From NCBI GenBank assembly GCA_005217565.1, contig SJCO01000006.1:1-64000 (forward strand): a stretch of 64,000 nt of DNA, read 5' to 3'. Made by a program: the position numbers and the translations under genes. Of the stretch, positions 44,154 to 52,805 are shown piece after piece. The notes under the pieces are model-generated. The model was not told the DNA's origin. It did no database searches and was given only the letters and a program-made list of their open reading frames with translations. Positions within the stretch are counted from its first letter, which is position 1; each line of letters starts with the position of its first letter. The DNA comes from Puteibacter caeruleilacunae. Lineage in GTDB: Bacteria; Bacteroidota; Bacteroidia; Bacteroidales; Prolixibacteraceae.

Positions 44154-45254
44154 ATGATTATCATACCAAAGAATATTACAGATGCCTTGAGGCATGTGAA
44201 TTATCCTGGTAGTGAAGAGAATCTTGTGGAGCTGGATATGGTTCAAGAGATCCGAATTGCCGGGAAAAAAGTTAGCTTTTCATTGGTGTTCCAACGTACT
44301 GACGATCCTAATATGCCTCAGGTAGTTGCTGCTTGTGAGGCTGCAATTCTGAAATATGTTGGCACTGATGCTGAGGTGAAAGGAAATATCTCAGTGAAGG
44401 CTGTACACAATATGGAGCGTCCAATCTTACCTGGCGTGAAGAATATTATCGCTGTTGCCTCAGGTAAAGGTGGTGTAGGAAAATCTACTGTTTCGGTAAA
44501 CCTGGCAGTTGCATTGGCTAAGGCTGGTGCGAAAGTTGGTTTGATTGATGCTGATATTTTCGGACCTTCTATTCCTAAGATGTTTGGTGAAGAAGATGCT
44601 CGTCCTTCAGCTGAGCGTATTGAAGATGGTCGCGACTTGATTAATCCTATCGAGAAGTACGGTGTTAAGATTCTTTCAATTGGTTTCTTCGTGAATCCTG
44701 AGAGTGCTGTGGTTTGGAGAGGTCCAATGGCTTCGAATGCATTGAAGCAGTTGATCTCTGACGGTAACTGGGGTGAGTTAGATTATCTTTTGATTGACCT
44801 TCCTCCTGGTACTAGTGATATTCACCTTTCTCTGGTACAAACTGTGCCTGTAACCGGAGCTGTTATTGTTACTACTCCTCAGGATGTAGCACTTGCTGAT
44901 GTTATCAAAGGTGTGAATATGTTCCAGGGTAAGTCTGTTGATGTACCTGTATTAGGATTGATTGAGAACATGTCGTGGTTTACTCCTGCTGAATTGCCAG
45001 AAAATAAATACTATATCTTTGGTAAAGATGGAGGTAAAAAATTGGCCGACAATCTTGGAATTAAATTGTTAGGACAAGTGCCAATTGTTCAAAGTATCCG
45101 TGAAGGTGGAGATAATGGTGAGCCTGTAGCCGTTAATGAGGATTCAATTACTGGTTTAGCTTTCATCGAAGCAGCTAAAGAATTGATGAATCAGGTGGAG
45201 GTTAGAAATGTAACCATGGATCCAACCAAAAAAGTAAAAGTGACAAAAAAATAA
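44154..45254 (+). CDS. mrp: Mrp/ApbC-type iron-sulfur carrier ATPase
   Basis: A 366-residue cytoplasmic P-loop ATPase that carries iron-sulfur clusters to target proteins. The N-terminal DUF59 (MIP18-like) domain occupies roughly residues 1-85 and the deviant Walker A is ASGKGGVGKSTVSVNLA near 100. IDADIFGPSIPKMFG, LLIDLPPGTSDIHLS and TTPQDVALADV are the family blocks. The CxxC pair usual in Mrp is not obvious: the IENMSWF block continues TPAELPE rather than CxxC, an oddity worth checking. ATG 44154 starts the domain properly. A palindrome and T-run follow the stop. Confidence 0.92.
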   Translation: MIIIPKNITDALRHVNYPGSEENLVELDMVQEIRIAGKKVSFSLVFQRTDDPNMPQVVAACEAAILKYVGTDAEVKGNISVKAVHNMERPILPGVKNIIAVASGKGGVGKSTVSVNLAVALAKAGAKVGLIDADIFGPSIPKMFGEEDARPSAERIEDGRDLINPIEKYGVKILSIGFFVNPESAVVWRGPMASNALKQLISDGNWGELDYLLIDLPPGTSDIHLSLVQTVPVTGAVIVTTPQDVALADVIKGVNMFQGKSVDVPVLGLIENMSWFTPAELPENKYYIFGKDGGKKLADNLGIKLLGQVPIVQSIREGGDNGEPVAVNEDSITGLAFIEAAKELMNQVEVRNVTMDPTKKVKVTKK

Positions 45255-45272
45255 TCAATATTGATCTTTTTT
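45253..45272 (+). terminator. Palindrome plus T-run after mrp
   Basis: ATCAATATTGAT (45253-45264) is followed within 2 bases by eight T. Weak AT stem. Confidence 0.4.
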
Positions 45273-45304
45273 TTGATCGCCGACAATAATCAGCAAAAAA
45301 AAGA

Positions 45305-45331
45305 GTTTATCATTCAGTTAACCTGATAAAC
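45305..45331 (+). promoter_or_regulatory. Hairpin just upstream of the porW/sprE-like start
   Basis: GTTTATCA and TGATAAAC form an 8-bp stem ending 2 bases before the TTG start codon of the next gene, where the ribosome would bind. It could limit translation. Confidence 0.4.
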
Positions 45332-45333
45332 GC

Positions 45334-48300
45334 TTGAAGAGAACAACTTTTCACATATCAATTTTCGTCTTGTCGTTGATCTTTTGGTTGGGATGTTCAA
45401 CCGAGAAGAACACGCGAATGTCAAGAACGTATCATAATCTCACGGCACATTATAATGTGCTGTTTAATGGAGAGGAAAGTTTGCGAGGGGGACTTGAACG
45501 AATAACTAGTGCATATCCTGATGATTATGCTCATCTGTTGCCTATTTATAAGTCAAGTGACCCTCGTACTGCTGATGTTGCAAAAAGTGATATGGACTTT
45601 GCTATCCTTAAGGGATCGAAGCTGATCAAGGTTCATTCTATTACCAAAAAGCCCAAACGTAGAAAGCGCCGCACCGAAGCCTACAAACGGATGGCGAGTA
45701 AAACTGAGTTTAATCGTTGGGTAGATGATGCTTATCTTTTAATTGGGAAGGCTTATTTTTATGAGCATAACTTCCTTCAGTCTGTTAAGAACTTTTCCTA
45801 CGTAGTTCGTAATTATCCCGAAGATCCTAATCGCTTTGAAGCCATGTTATGGTTGGCAAGGAGCTATTGTGAGTCGGAACGTTTTGGCGAAGCCAGTGAT
45901 ATGATCATTCGCTTACAGTCGGATGATGATTTCCCTAGAAAAAAAGAAGGAGAACTGGCCCTAATAACAGCTGATTATCATGTAAAGCAGGGAGAATTTG
46001 AAGAAGCTATTCCTTTCCTGCAGATTGCAATAAAAAAGACCAATAATCGAAAAAATAAGCTACGTTACAAGTATATTCTGGCTCAATTGTACCAGGAAAC
46101 TGATGATGTTGTAAAAGCTACGAAAGCTTATCGAGAGCTGATTGCAATGCATCCTCCCTATGAAATGGTATTTAATGCGCGTATTAACATTGCCGGAGTA
46201 TTTCGAGGAGAAGGCGATGCTGAAAAGCTGAAGAAAGAGCTACGTAAAATGCTACGAGACTCAAAGAATAATGAGTTTCAAGATCAAATTTATTACGCAT
46301 TGGCAAACATTTATTTCCAGGAGGGAGATAAAGATTTGGCTATTGATACTTATCGTAAATCGGTTGCTGTATCGACCAATAATGAGAATCAAAGAGCACT
46401 GTCGTCTATTACTTTAGGAGAGATTTACTTTGAGGATAAAAAATATCAGGATGCACATGCCTACTATGATAGTGCTATGCTTGTGATAGATGAAATATAC
46501 CCCAATTATAAAAATATTAAGGAGCGCTCCTCTGCTCTAAATCGACTGGTTACTCACCTTGATATTGTTGAAAAAGAGGATAGTTTGCAATTTCTTGCCC
46601 AGCTGGGAGAGTCAGAACGTAACCTGTTAATTGATGGCTGGATTGCTGAAATTAACAAGAAGGAACGAGAAGCTAAAGAACGCGAACAGCAGGAGCTTGC
46701 TGATCGATCTTACTATAAAACACAAAGTTATCGTTCGGCAGGATTGGGACAACAAACTAATAGTAGTAGTTTCTACTTCTACAATTCATCAACTGTTACC
46801 TATGGTCGTGGAGAGTTTCAACGTTTATGGGGTAAGCGTAAATTAGAGGATAACTGGCGACGCAAAAATAAGCAGGTTGTTTCATTTGATGAGGATGAAC
46901 AATTGGCTGATGAGTTTGCTCAAGAAGAGAACACTAATGTTGTAGTGCGAGTTGAGGATCCTAAGACCAGAGATTTCTATCTACAGGATATTCCTTTGAA
47001 TGACTCGTTAATTGCTATATCAAACGATCGGATTAAAGATGCTTTATTCCATTCAGGTAGAATATTTGAGGCTGATTTCCAGGATTATGATAATGCAATA
47101 AAGCAACTTGAGGAATTGAATCGCAGGTTCCCTGACAACGTGTTTGCTTTGTCATCGTACTTCGATCTTTACAATATCTATGATCAGAATAACAATTCTT
47201 CGAAATCAACTTATTATCGTTCATTGATTATTGATCGTTATCCTGAAAGTAAGTTTGCCCATTACCTCCAAAATCCTGATTATTTTATTGAATTGGAGGC
47301 TCGCAAGGATAGTGTGAATAGGTTGTATCGAAAGGCATTTGATTTGTATCATCAAAAGCAGTATGATCAGCTTGGAATGCTTTCTACTCAGATAATAGGA
47401 TTGAATCCTGATTCAGTGATGATGCCTAAGGTTGCTTATATGAAGGCAATTGCAGATGGAAAACAACAGACTACTGTTGAGTTGTCGATATCGCTTCAGG
47501 ATTATGTGAATAAATACCCTATGGGTGAACCTCGTCCGTTGGCTGAGGATATCATCAGACTGTTGGCTGATAGTACGCTTACTGATTACCAGAAGTTGGT
47601 AGAGATGGGGTATATCAACGAGGAAATTGTTAATACAGAATTGTTGCCAGAGAATCAGCGTGCGAATGATGAGTTTGGCGGTAAATTCTCGTATGATGAA
47701 GATATGCTTCACTCATTCGTTATCGCTTATCCTAAAAAGATGGATATCGATGTAAATCGCTTGAAGTTTGATGTGGCTAATTATAACATTGACCATTATA
47801 CAAAACTCGATTTTGATATCGAGACCAAGAGCTTAAATGAGCAAACCGAATTGTTAGTGGTTAAAAGTCTGCAGGATAAAGAGCAGAGTTTGATTTACTT
47901 TAGATCTATTATTCGTAAGCGTGAGGTATTTAAAACACTGAAAGATATTACTTACGTCAACTTTGTTGCATCGTCGGTGAACCTTCGCGAGGTGATGGCC
48001 GATAAGAGCTATTTCGAATATCTGAAGTACTATGTGAAGAATTACAGTAAGTTTATAAGTAGCGACTTCCCTACCGAGGAATTGGAGGGTACGGCTGAGG
48101 AGTTGATTGCGAAAGCTGAATCGGATGAGATTGAGGAAGAACGTGGTCAGTTTGTAATGGTTACGCCAGATAGAGATAAGGGGCAAGGATTTACTGGAGA
48201 TGATTTGGCCAAGCATGCATTTGTAATTGGATTGTACAATCCGGCATTTGATAATATGGGGGCATTGATTAAGACCTTTAATGACTATAACCGATCAAAA

Positions 48301-49002
48301 TATAGGGAACTTAACCTTAAGGTCAGTTCTAAGCAGTATGATGATGCTACAATGATGCTTGTGGAAGGTTTGAATGATGCTGAAAGTGCAATGCGCTATT
48401 TCAGAAAGGTAGTCGCTGACAGGTCGTTGTTTACTACCCTTGGAACAGAGCGTTATCGTAATTTTGTAGTGCATGATGAAAACTTGAATATGCTTACAGG
48501 ACTTTCCGATATGGATCGCTATATGACTTTCTTTAGGAACTATTATATTCAAGGGAAGAAGGATGTTGCTGCACCTAAGAAATCAGAGAAATCTGCTTCG
48601 GCAAAAGAGAAGGCAGCTGAGGATAAATATGAAGGTCCGTTTAAGGCGTCGGCAGATGAAGCTCATGAATGTGTGATTATTATTCCTGCTGAAGGTGTCG
48701 AAAGAAAGGCGTTTGTGGATGGATTGAAAAACTATGTGGCTGGTCGGGATTTAGCTGGTATTAGCGTTGTAGAAGATGTGCTTGATTTCAGAGTGGCAGT
48801 TCGAATTGATGGATTCAAAGACGGTATCTCTGCCTTGAAGTTCTTGCGTACAATTACACGTGAAGAGTCGCTGTTTAAGCCATTGGAGACTGTGCAGTTC
48901 CGTAATTTTATTATTACTGATGCCAATTATCAGGTATTCCGTAAAGAGAAGAATATCAAAGCTTACATGGATTTCTACAAAAAATTCTACTTGTCGAAAT
49001 AA
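45334..49002 (+). CDS. porW: PorW/SprE-like TPR lipoprotein with three C-terminal repeats
   Basis: A 1222-residue lipoprotein (lipobox FWLGC) starting at TTG 45334. The opening CSTEKNTRMSRTYHNLTAHYNVLFNGEESL is typical of PorW/SprE, a type IX secretion component that links the PorX system to the secretion machine. TPRs fill residues about 130-700. The C-terminus has three related repeats at about 791-905, 960-1075 and 1110-1222, each with FVI..P, a YN block, sl.yFr.i, a Y.NF and a Y...F...Y end. Described PorW and SprE proteins are shorter (about 600 and 870 residues from memory). porX is the next gene. Confidence 0.8.
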   Translation: MKRTTFHISIFVLSLIFWLGCSTEKNTRMSRTYHNLTAHYNVLFNGEESLRGGLERITSAYPDDYAHLLPIYKSSDPRTADVAKSDMDFAILKGSKLIKVHSITKKPKRRKRRTEAYKRMASKTEFNRWVDDAYLLIGKAYFYEHNFLQSVKNFSYVVRNYPEDPNRFEAMLWLARSYCESERFGEASDMIIRLQSDDDFPRKKEGELALITADYHVKQGEFEEAIPFLQIAIKKTNNRKNKLRYKYILAQLYQETDDVVKATKAYRELIAMHPPYEMVFNARINIAGVFRGEGDAEKLKKELRKMLRDSKNNEFQDQIYYALANIYFQEGDKDLAIDTYRKSVAVSTNNENQRALSSITLGEIYFEDKKYQDAHAYYDSAMLVIDEIYPNYKNIKERSSALNRLVTHLDIVEKEDSLQFLAQLGESERNLLIDGWIAEINKKEREAKEREQQELADRSYYKTQSYRSAGLGQQTNSSSFYFYNSSTVTYGRGEFQRLWGKRKLEDNWRRKNKQVVSFDEDEQLADEFAQEENTNVVVRVEDPKTRDFYLQDIPLNDSLIAISNDRIKDALFHSGRIFEADFQDYDNAIKQLEELNRRFPDNVFALSSYFDLYNIYDQNNNSSKSTYYRSLIIDRYPESKFAHYLQNPDYFIELEARKDSVNRLYRKAFDLYHQKQYDQLGMLSTQIIGLNPDSVMMPKVAYMKAIADGKQQTTVELSISLQDYVNKYPMGEPRPLAEDIIRLLADSTLTDYQKLVEMGYINEEIVNTELLPENQRANDEFGGKFSYDEDMLHSFVIAYPKKMDIDVNRLKFDVANYNIDHYTKLDFDIETKSLNEQTELLVVKSLQDKEQSLIYFRSIIRKREVFKTLKDITYVNFVASSVNLREVMADKSYFEYLKYYVKNYSKFISSDFPTEELEGTAEELIAKAESDEIEEERGQFVMVTPDRDKGQGFTGDDLAKHAFVIGLYNPAFDNMGALIKTFNDYNRSKYRELNLKVSSKQYDDATMMLVEGLNDAESAMRYFRKVVADRSLFTTLGTERYRNFVVHDENLNMLTGLSDMDRYMTFFRNYYIQGKKDVAAPKKSEKSASAKEKAAEDKYEGPFKASADEAHECVIIIPAEGVERKAFVDGLKNYVAGRDLAGISVVEDVLDFRVAVRIDGFKDGISALKFLRTITREESLFKPLETVQFRNFIITDANYQVFRKEKNIKAYMDFYKKFYLSK

Positions 49003-49147
49003 TGCCTCTTGGAGTTAATTTTTGTTAAGGGCACAATATCTGATGATACTTTTTGGTTTTTTATAAGTAATTTAAACAATTGAATTGACGGTGTTGTACT
49101 GCAACAAGGTCATTCAAGTATTCTTTAATCAATTAATCATAGGTCAG

Positions 49148-50701
49148 ATGAAGCAAGTTCGAATTCTTTGGGTTGATGATGAAATAGATTTGTTAAAGCC
49201 TCATGTGATATTTTTGGAGAGCAAAGATTTTCACGTTGATACCGCAACCAATGGTCATGATGCTATTGAGTTGGTGAAGGAACAATATTTCGATATCATC
49301 TTTCTGGATGAAAATATGCCCGGACTTACTGGTCTGGAAACCCTTAGTGAGATTAAGCGAATAAAGGATAATATCCCGGTTGTGATGATCACCAAGAGTG
49401 AAGAAGAGGACATCATGGATGAAGCGATTGGGGCTAAAATGACCGATTATCTGATTAAACCTGTTAATCCAAAGCAGATTCTTCATACTATCAAAAAGAA
49501 TATTGATCAGAAAAGGTTGGTGTCGCAGCAAACAACGAGTGCATATCAGACTGAATTTGCCAAGATTGGAATGGAGATCAATGCTTCTTACTCTTTTGAG
49601 GAGTGGAAGAATATCTACAAAAAGCTGGTGTATTGGGAATTGGAGTTGGTCGATTCTGAGGATTCAGCCATGAAGGATGTGTTGCAAATGCAGAAGAATG
49701 AAGCCAATAATGAGTTTGTTCGGTTTGTTAAAAAGAATTACCTCAAATGGTTTCAGGAAGACGAAGATGATCGTCCGATGCTTTCACCCGATATTTTTAA
49801 GCAAAAGGTATTTCCATTATTGAATAAAGGACAGAAGGTTTTTGTGCTGATCATTGACAATCTTCGATTTGATCATTGGCGTGTGTTGAGCGGAATGTTT
49901 AGTGAATATTTTATGATTGAGGATGAGGATATGTATTGCAGTATTCTCCCTACCGCTACCATGTATGCACGAAATGCGATTTTTGCTGGCATGATGCCTG
50001 CCGATATTGAAAAGAATTATCCTCAGTATTGGTTAAACGATGATGAGGAAGGTGGCAAAAATCTGAAGGAGATAGAATTGTTTGAGAAACAGTTGGAGCG
50101 AAAGCGAATGGATGTTAAGTTTCAATTCGAGAAGGTTACCAATTTGAATTCGAGGAAGGTAAGCGAGACGATAGCTAATATATCAAACAATGATTTATCG
50201 ATCATGGTATTTAACTTTGTTGATATGATTTCGCACTCCAGAACTGAAATGGATATCATTAAGGAGTTGGCTGGAGATGAACGTGCTTATCGATCGTTGA
50301 TTAAGAGTTGGTTCCAACATTCAAGTCTGTATGAGTTGATCAAAGAGCTGGCACAACAGAGAGTGAAATTGATATTAACAACCGACCATGGTACTATTCG
50401 TGTGAATAATGCTATTAAGGTTATCGGTGAGCGAAATACAAATACTAATCTGAGATATAAAGTAGGGCGAAACCTGAATTATAATCCCAAAGAGGTGTTT
50501 GAAGTGGTGAAGCCAAAGCAGGCCGGATTGCCTACCCCAAGTGTTAGTTCGTCGTACATTTTTGCCATGAAAGAGGACTTCTTTGCTTACCCAAATAACT
50601 ACAATTACTTTTCGAGTTATTATAAAGATTCATTCCAGCATGGTGGAATATCTCTGGAAGAGATGTTGATTCCAGTGGTGAAGATGACTCCTAAGGGCTG
50701 A
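49148..50701 (+). CDS. porX: PorX: response regulator with PglZ phosphatase domain
   Basis: A 517-residue protein with a CheY-like receiver (VDDE near residue 9, phospho-acceptor Asp in FLDENMPG, Lys in YLIKPV) and a long C-terminal alkaline-phosphatase/PglZ domain. Active-site features are LIIDNLRFDHW, the nucleophile-like Thr in LPTATMYARNAIF, SHSR and TTDHGT. In Porphyromonas PorX controls type IX secretion with PorY and the sigma factor SigP. ATG 49148 gives the expected MKQVRILWVDDE; the frame continues upstream to 49085. Directly follows the porW/sprE-like gene. Confidence 0.93.
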   Translation: MKQVRILWVDDEIDLLKPHVIFLESKDFHVDTATNGHDAIELVKEQYFDIIFLDENMPGLTGLETLSEIKRIKDNIPVVMITKSEEEDIMDEAIGAKMTDYLIKPVNPKQILHTIKKNIDQKRLVSQQTTSAYQTEFAKIGMEINASYSFEEWKNIYKKLVYWELELVDSEDSAMKDVLQMQKNEANNEFVRFVKKNYLKWFQEDEDDRPMLSPDIFKQKVFPLLNKGQKVFVLIIDNLRFDHWRVLSGMFSEYFMIEDEDMYCSILPTATMYARNAIFAGMMPADIEKNYPQYWLNDDEEGGKNLKEIELFEKQLERKRMDVKFQFEKVTNLNSRKVSETIANISNNDLSIMVFNFVDMISHSRTEMDIIKELAGDERAYRSLIKSWFQHSSLYELIKELAQQRVKLILTTDHGTIRVNNAIKVIGERNTNTNLRYKVGRNLNYNPKEVFEVVKPKQAGLPTPSVSSSYIFAMKEDFFAYPNNYNYFSSYYKDSFQHGGISLEEMLIPVVKMTPKG

Positions 50702-50828
50702 TAATGAGTATTCTTGGATTAGTTTAAATGCTTTTTGGCAAATTGTCGGAATTCTTTTAATTTAGTTGATTGTTGGGATTACAACAAAAGAGGAGTGTTG
50801 GGAACAAACTAAACTAACTACGAGAGCT

Positions 50829-52721
50829 ATGAACAGAGCGAAATTAGGTTGGTCATGTATCATTATTGGTTGTATTACGATAATGGGATGTGTGCTTGGA
50901 GGGAACGTCGCTTTTGCACAGCAGATAGATCGATTTGCCAAGAATTATATCATTGATTATACCATCGATGCTGAGATATCTACTGGAGATGCAGGAAGAT
51001 TGAATTATCTGTCAGGAGAGTTTTTCTTTCAACCCCGATCGTCGGAAAGACAACATTTACTAGACATTATCCCCTATTCATCGCCTAAAGCGGATAGTAT
51101 CAATATCAGCAGAGTGTATTTTGAATGGCACGAGTTGTATGAGAGATACCGTTTTGGTTATGATGCTACAATAAGAACCGATGGGTACATCTTTCCGGTT
51201 AAACATGAGCCTTTTCCTGTGAAGATCGATAAAGAGGTATTTATGCCTTATCTTGAGTTTGATGACTTTATCGAAAATACAGAGATCATTGATTTGCTTT
51301 CTATTGCTTTAACAGAAGGCGATCGTGATGCTTTTATGGCTGTTGGAGAGATTGGAAACTGGATTTATGAACACTTTAAGGTTGTTGATATTGAGGATGA
51401 AAACCGATTGGTATCGCCAACAGATCTGATAAAGTTAAAGTCTGGTAATCCTGTCGAAATAAGTCTGCTTTTTATCTCTTTGGTAAGAAGTCTTGAGATT
51501 CCTGCCAGGTATGTTGCCGGGATGGTTGATCGAAATGGGAAGATGCAATCACATGCATGGATTGAGGTGTATTTTACCAACTCAGGATGGATTCCTTTCG
51601 ATGCTGTATTAGGTCAGTTTGGATGCCTGGATCAGACGCATCTTGTGTTGTGTCGTCATAGTTCTGTACCTCAGATTATGCGCCATGAGTGGAAGTTTTA
51701 TCCTTATTTCGGTGATATCGAAGTGCCGGTGAGTAAGAAGCCTATTATGAGGGCTAAGTTGCGTAATCCGGAACCTGCTAAAATGAATCCATTGGATTTA
51801 AGTCTGAATGTAATGGCTAATGAGGTGAGCACATCAGGATTCATTCCTGTGGTGCTTAGTATCTACAATAAGAATCCATATTATGTGTCTGATTTGATTG
51901 AACTTGATTTGGACGATCAGATAGATGTAAATAGAAATAAACGGAAGATTGTGAATCTTGCTCCTTACGAGGAAAAACAGATCAATTATATGGTCAACCT
52001 GGTTGAGGATGAGGGCCGCAGGTATAGTTATCAATCGTTGTTGAAGGTAAAAGACCAGTACGGTGTATCTGATAGTATCTGGATAAGTTTTGAGCCTAAT
52101 GGCAGACGTATTGATCGATCGCTGGCTAAGTCTATGTTGGATACAATTTCGATATTCCAGGGATTTAATTCTCCGGATATTTATTTCTCAGCTAAGGTGA
52201 ATAAAAAGTATTACCAACGAGGAGAAAAGCCTGAGATTACTTTCTTCGTGTCGAATGATAGTTCAAAAGTGAAAGATCTGAGTATCATATCATCAGTGAA
52301 GAAAAGTTTTGATGCTGAAATCCCCCAAGAAGAGGAGTTTAAGGTGGAGTTTGACGAGCGCGAACGTTTTGTGTTTTCGTGTATAAAGGATGCCGATAAA
52401 ATGGTATGCCGTCCGGTAATCTTTAATCGTTTTAATGATCCTGAAGTGTTCTTCAAGCTTAAGGCTGCAAGGTTAGGTACTCCCGAGGATAGTCATATCG
52501 ATTTCTTTATTGTTGGAGATGTTACCAGAATACATCTTGAATGCAAGGGGAAAAGTTTGCTTGATATAGAGGTAAAAGAAAAGACATTTATCCACGAAAT
52601 ACCATGGCCCTGGAAATCTATACGAAAGTCGAAATACCGACTGGAAATGGTTTATTTCGATTCTTCAGGGAATGAATATCGAAAATGGTTTAATAAGCGA
52701 TTTATATTTAAGGAAGAGTAA
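50829..52721 (+). CDS. Exported transglutaminase-like protein
   Basis: A 630-residue protein; the signal peptide reads WSCIIIGCITIMGCVLGG and ends near AFAQQ. A transglutaminase-like region lies at about residues 195-290: LLFISLVRSLEIPARYVAGMVDRNGKMQSHAWIEVYF, SGWIPFDAVLG. The histidine and aspartate are present, but the position of the catalytic cysteine reads SLLFISL, so enzymatic activity is doubtful. The C-terminal half is beta-rich (YKNPYYVSDLIELDLDD-like domains). ATG 50829 begins the signal sequence. Function unknown. Confidence 0.7.
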   Translation: MNRAKLGWSCIIIGCITIMGCVLGGNVAFAQQIDRFAKNYIIDYTIDAEISTGDAGRLNYLSGEFFFQPRSSERQHLLDIIPYSSPKADSINISRVYFEWHELYERYRFGYDATIRTDGYIFPVKHEPFPVKIDKEVFMPYLEFDDFIENTEIIDLLSIALTEGDRDAFMAVGEIGNWIYEHFKVVDIEDENRLVSPTDLIKLKSGNPVEISLLFISLVRSLEIPARYVAGMVDRNGKMQSHAWIEVYFTNSGWIPFDAVLGQFGCLDQTHLVLCRHSSVPQIMRHEWKFYPYFGDIEVPVSKKPIMRAKLRNPEPAKMNPLDLSLNVMANEVSTSGFIPVVLSIYNKNPYYVSDLIELDLDDQIDVNRNKRKIVNLAPYEEKQINYMVNLVEDEGRRYSYQSLLKVKDQYGVSDSIWISFEPNGRRIDRSLAKSMLDTISIFQGFNSPDIYFSAKVNKKYYQRGEKPEITFFVSNDSSKVKDLSIISSVKKSFDAEIPQEEEFKVEFDERERFVFSCIKDADKMVCRPVIFNRFNDPEVFFKLKAARLGTPEDSHIDFFIVGDVTRIHLECKGKSLLDIEVKEKTFIHEIPWPWKSIRKSKYRLEMVYFDSSGNEYRKWFNKRFIFKEE

Positions 52722-52805
52722 ATAACTGCGGATGTTGATCCGCAGCTATATCTGTTTTTTGTAGCAATAACCTCATTAGGATATCTGAGGCTATTGATGT
52801 ATTTC

